The position numbers and the translations under genes were made by a program. Of a DNA stretch of 6,164 nucleotides, positions 5,122 through 6,164 are shown piece after piece. Source of the stretch: UMGS882 sp045598975 (GTDB taxonomy: Bacteria; Bacillota; Clostridia; Oscillospirales; CAG-382); assembly GCA_045598975.1 (NCBI GenBank), contig JAZRVE010000061.1, forward strand, positions 1 through 6,164. Direction: 5' to 3'. The stretch's first letter is position 1. Each line of letters opens with the position of its first letter. The notes below the pieces were generated by a model. It was not told the DNA's origin. It saw only the letters and a list, made by a program, of their open reading frames with translations, and searched no databases.

Positions 5122-5164
5122 TTTTTGGGAACTTTTTGGGAATTAGGTTGTAATTCTTTGGGAA
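5122..5164 (+). repeat. Helically phased TTTTTGGGAA repeats, candidate recombinase arm sites
   Basis: TTTTTGGGAA occurs at 5122-5131 and 5133-5142, and the core TTTGGGAA again at 5157-5164. The GGG triplets lie at 5127, 5138 and 5160, a spacing of 11 and 22 bases. All copies therefore face the same side of the helix. They lie between the att core and the HTH gene. Arm-type integrase sites or excisionase-binding iterons are the likeliest reading. Confidence 0.5.
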
Positions 5165-5198
5165 AACACTTATCACCTACTATTGAAATATAAAAAAT

Positions 5199-5204
5199 AA
5201 GGTG
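5199..5204 (+). promoter_or_regulatory. Ribosome binding site supporting GTG start at 5212
   Basis: AAGGTG lies 7 bases before GTG 5212-5214 and is the only Shine-Dalgarno-like sequence near the frame's beginning. No convincing promoter is visible upstream; TTGTAA (5148-5153) with TATCAC (5171-5176) at 17 bases is a weak candidate. Confidence 0.5.
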
Positions 5205-5211
5205 AATTAAA

Positions 5212-5706
5212 GTGAATAATACCGAAAATGCAGAAAAACAGTTTGTTACCAAAAAAGAATTTTGTGAAATATGTGGCATTTCAGAATCTACGGCATACAA
5301 ATTGATAAAAAGTAAAAAAATAGATTTTGAAAAAAAGCGTGATGGATTACTCCATTATTACGATATTCCAATACAGGAAACAGAACGCTATAAATTTGAA
5401 AAAGAGTACAGAGGCATACTTTCTGAAAGTCAAATTTCAGATATAAAAAAATATTACAGAGCAAAAATGCAAGACTATCCTGACGTAATATGTGCCAATG
5501 ATATTCGTGCAATCACCGGGTATGGAAAAGAAATTATTCGTAAATGGATCATCAGTGAAAAAATACTCGGAATTGTTGTACGAAAAAAATTCAGGATTGC
5601 AAAAGAAGATTTGATTGATTTTCTTGCAAGCCCATACTACGCAAGAATACATAGGAAATCACAAACGCACATTAGTGATTTTCAAAAGTTAGAGATAATT
5701 CAATAA
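5212..5706 (+). CDS. Excisionase-like DNA-binding protein with two helix-turn-helix domains
   Basis: The protein has 164 residues, is basic and contains no enzyme motif. The first winged HTH is at about 10-52, with recognition-helix pattern KKEFCEICGISESTAYKLIK and a wing around DGLLHYYDIP. A charged linker follows. The second HTH is at about 89-137, with ANDIRAITGYGKEIIRKWI, then a VRKKFRIAKEDLIDFL wing typical of the excisionase/MerR-like HTH_17 group, then SPYYARIHRKS. Such proteins are common in clostridial integrative elements beside the att site, where they control recombination direction or element genes. The adjacent phased repeats are a natural binding target, but that link is inferred. 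Codon use is very AT-rich, unlike the chromosomal genes left of 4900. It is transcribed inward from the att end and ends at its own terminator. No integrase is seen in the window. Confidence 0.8.
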   Translation: MNNTENAEKQFVTKKEFCEICGISESTAYKLIKSKKIDFEKKRDGLLHYYDIPIQETERYKFEKEYRGILSESQISDIKKYYRAKMQDYPDVICANDIRAITGYGKEIIRKWIISEKILGIVVRKKFRIAKEDLIDFLASPYYARIHRKSQTHISDFQKLEIIQ

Positions 5707-5713
5707 AAGTATG

Positions 5714-5751
5714 AGGAACATTGTCGTTTATACGGCTCTGTTCCTTTTTTT
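5714..5751 (+). terminator. Rho-independent terminator of the HTH gene
   Basis: AGGAACA (5714-5720) pairs with TGTTCCT (5739-5745), with a small inner CGT/ACG helix in the loop. A run of Ts follows. It starts 8 bases after the stop codon. Confidence 0.75.
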
Positions 5752-5777
5752 ATAAAAAATAATGAGTTGAACTTGCT

Positions 5778-5870
5778 ATGACAATAGAATTTGAATATTT
5801 CTACGGAGCTGAAGCTGACCGCTATATTTATGGGGTAGCAAATCGCTACCCCATTTTGTCGAAACAGTAA
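5778..5870 (+). pseudogene. Remnant resembling the N-terminus of an ICE replication initiator (RepA)
   Basis: ATG 5778 opens a 30-residue frame. Its first 18 residues, MTIEFEYFYGAEADRYIY, look like the start of the replication initiator A proteins of Tn1549-type conjugative elements. Those proteins continue with a RIPKxLFT segment. Here the frame instead enters a palindrome at 5830 and stops at 5870. The similarity is from memory of the family, and intact members are several hundred residues long. No good ribosome binding site precedes it. Most likely it is a truncated relic, though a short functional leader peptide cannot be excluded. Confidence 0.45.
5830..5854. repeat. Perfect 10-bp-arm palindrome cutting the RepA-like remnant
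   Basis: ATGGGGTAGC (5830-5839) and GCTACCCCAT (5845-5854) flank AAATC. The GC-rich stem is unusual in this AT-rich stretch. The RepA-like similarity ends exactly where it begins. It is followed by ATTTTG, so it may act as a terminator; a recombination or transfer-related structure is an alternative. Confidence 0.65.
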
Positions 5871-5998
5871 TTATAGAAAGCCCAAAATACATGTGCTTAG
5901 TGTAGCAACCTACCCGACATATCGGTACACGAGTACAAGTGATACACGTATTTCAAATTATTCAGTAATATCTTTATACGAGCATTTTTAAATTAAAA
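5871..5998. other. Non-coding AT-rich gap
   Basis: I see no gene. It contains a bulged hairpin, TACCCGA (5911-5917) with TCGGTA (5922-5927), and two copies of TACACG (5926-5931 and 5944-5949). It lies between the RepA-like relic and the 3' end of a leftward gene, but no clear leftward terminator with a T-tract is visible. Confidence 0.4.
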
Positions 5999-6164
5999 CT
6001 ATGCCTTTACTCCGGCTTTCTCGGAAGCGCCTGCCATCTTTCTCATTCTTGCCTTGTCCTCGTTCATTTCTTCCACGGTTCTGGTGTGGAGCATTGTCTC
6101 GCAGTTATACGGCTTCATCTCAATGAGATTGCCCTCGGCAAATCTCTTCTTTGCTTCCTCAATA
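5999..6164 (-). CDS. C-terminal 54 residues of an unrecognised mobile-element protein, cut by the right edge
   Basis: Leftward, an open frame enters at 6163 and ends at TAG (6001-5999). The visible part is charged and helix-prone: IEEAKKRFAEGNLIEMKPYN, then CETMLHTRTVEEMNEDKARM, then a short Lys/Ala-rich tail. It has no stop for 54 codons, an amphipathic charge pattern and good codon structure, so it is very probably a real gene. It is clearly richer in G+C than the AT-rich block beside it (5070-5998), which suggests a different module of the element. I do not recognise the family. Confidence 0.65.
   Translation of the reverse strand, partial: IEEAKKRFAEGNLIEMKPYNCETMLHTRTVEEMNEDKARMRKMAGASEKAGVKA

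Larger units (their letters stand above)
4959..5211. other. AT-rich non-coding end of the integrated element
   Basis: I see no credible gene; the apparent frames here are chance or overhang from neighbours. The stretch holds a hairpin (5023-5044), phased repeats (5122-5164) and a repeated TTAACAC (5090-5096 and 5114-5120, 24 bases apart). Composition falls sharply compared with the chromosomal genes to the left. Confidence 0.6.

Noticed and set aside
5046..5652. Leftward frames opposite the HTH gene
   Set aside because: They are Phe/Tyr-rich shadows of AT-rich coding DNA without ribosome binding sites.
4971..5774. AGTTGAACTT occurring at 4971-4980 and 5765-5774
   Set aside because: Exact 10-mers repeat several times by chance in 6 kb, and neither copy has extended flanking identity.
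1..6164. CRISPR array, rRNA, riboswitch or plasmid origin
   Set aside because: I found no regularly spaced direct repeats of CRISPR type, no rRNA segment and no recognisable riboswitch core. The only repeated units are the short phased repeats at 5122-5164 and the tandem unit at 4949-4967.

Overview
The window reads as a chromosome/mobile-element junction from a spore-forming Firmicute, most likely an uncultured clostridial gut-type bacterium. The evidence is strong AAGGAGG-type ribosome binding sites, sigma-A promoters, a sigma-K-like promoter, a CotH-like protein and a tRNA-Ser typical of Clostridia. No species call is possible from this sequence.

Positions 1-4902 are chromosomal and moderately GC-rich inside genes. 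At the left edge, the first codons of a leftward gene resembling a transposase run off the window. A two-gene operon follows: a membrane-anchored protein with a double CxxC segment and a degenerate CotH-like body (326-1720), and a PqqD-like protein of the RiPP-recognition fold (1751-2005). It converges on a leftward cysteine-rich protein gene (2080-2997), with a bidirectional terminator between them. The cysteine-rich gene has a very good match to the mother-cell sigma-K promoter consensus, so a spore-coat role is plausible. Next come a leftward endonuclease/exonuclease/phosphatase-family enzyme (3188-3877) and a rightward xylose-isomerase-like TIM-barrel enzyme (4023-4838). These two diverge from interlocked sigma-A promoters.

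At 4903-4958 there is the 3' part only (anticodon loop to CCA) of a leftward tRNA-Ser(CGA). Exactly there the DNA becomes AT-rich. This is the expected footprint of an integrative element inserted in the tRNA anticodon loop, with chromosome to the left and element to the right. The element end carries 11-bp-phased TTTTTGGGAA repeats, a two-HTH excisionase-like gene (5212-5706) with its own terminator, and an 18-codon remnant resembling the start of an ICE replication initiator (RepA), cut off at a 10-bp-arm palindrome. The C-terminal end of an unrecognised leftward gene runs off the right edge.

Two things stand out most: the tRNA-Ser attachment junction with its phased repeats, and the sporulation-flavoured chromosomal cluster (divergent CotH-like protein, orphan PqqD and sigma-K-type cysteine-rich protein). 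Neither amounts to a proven new system from this sequence alone.
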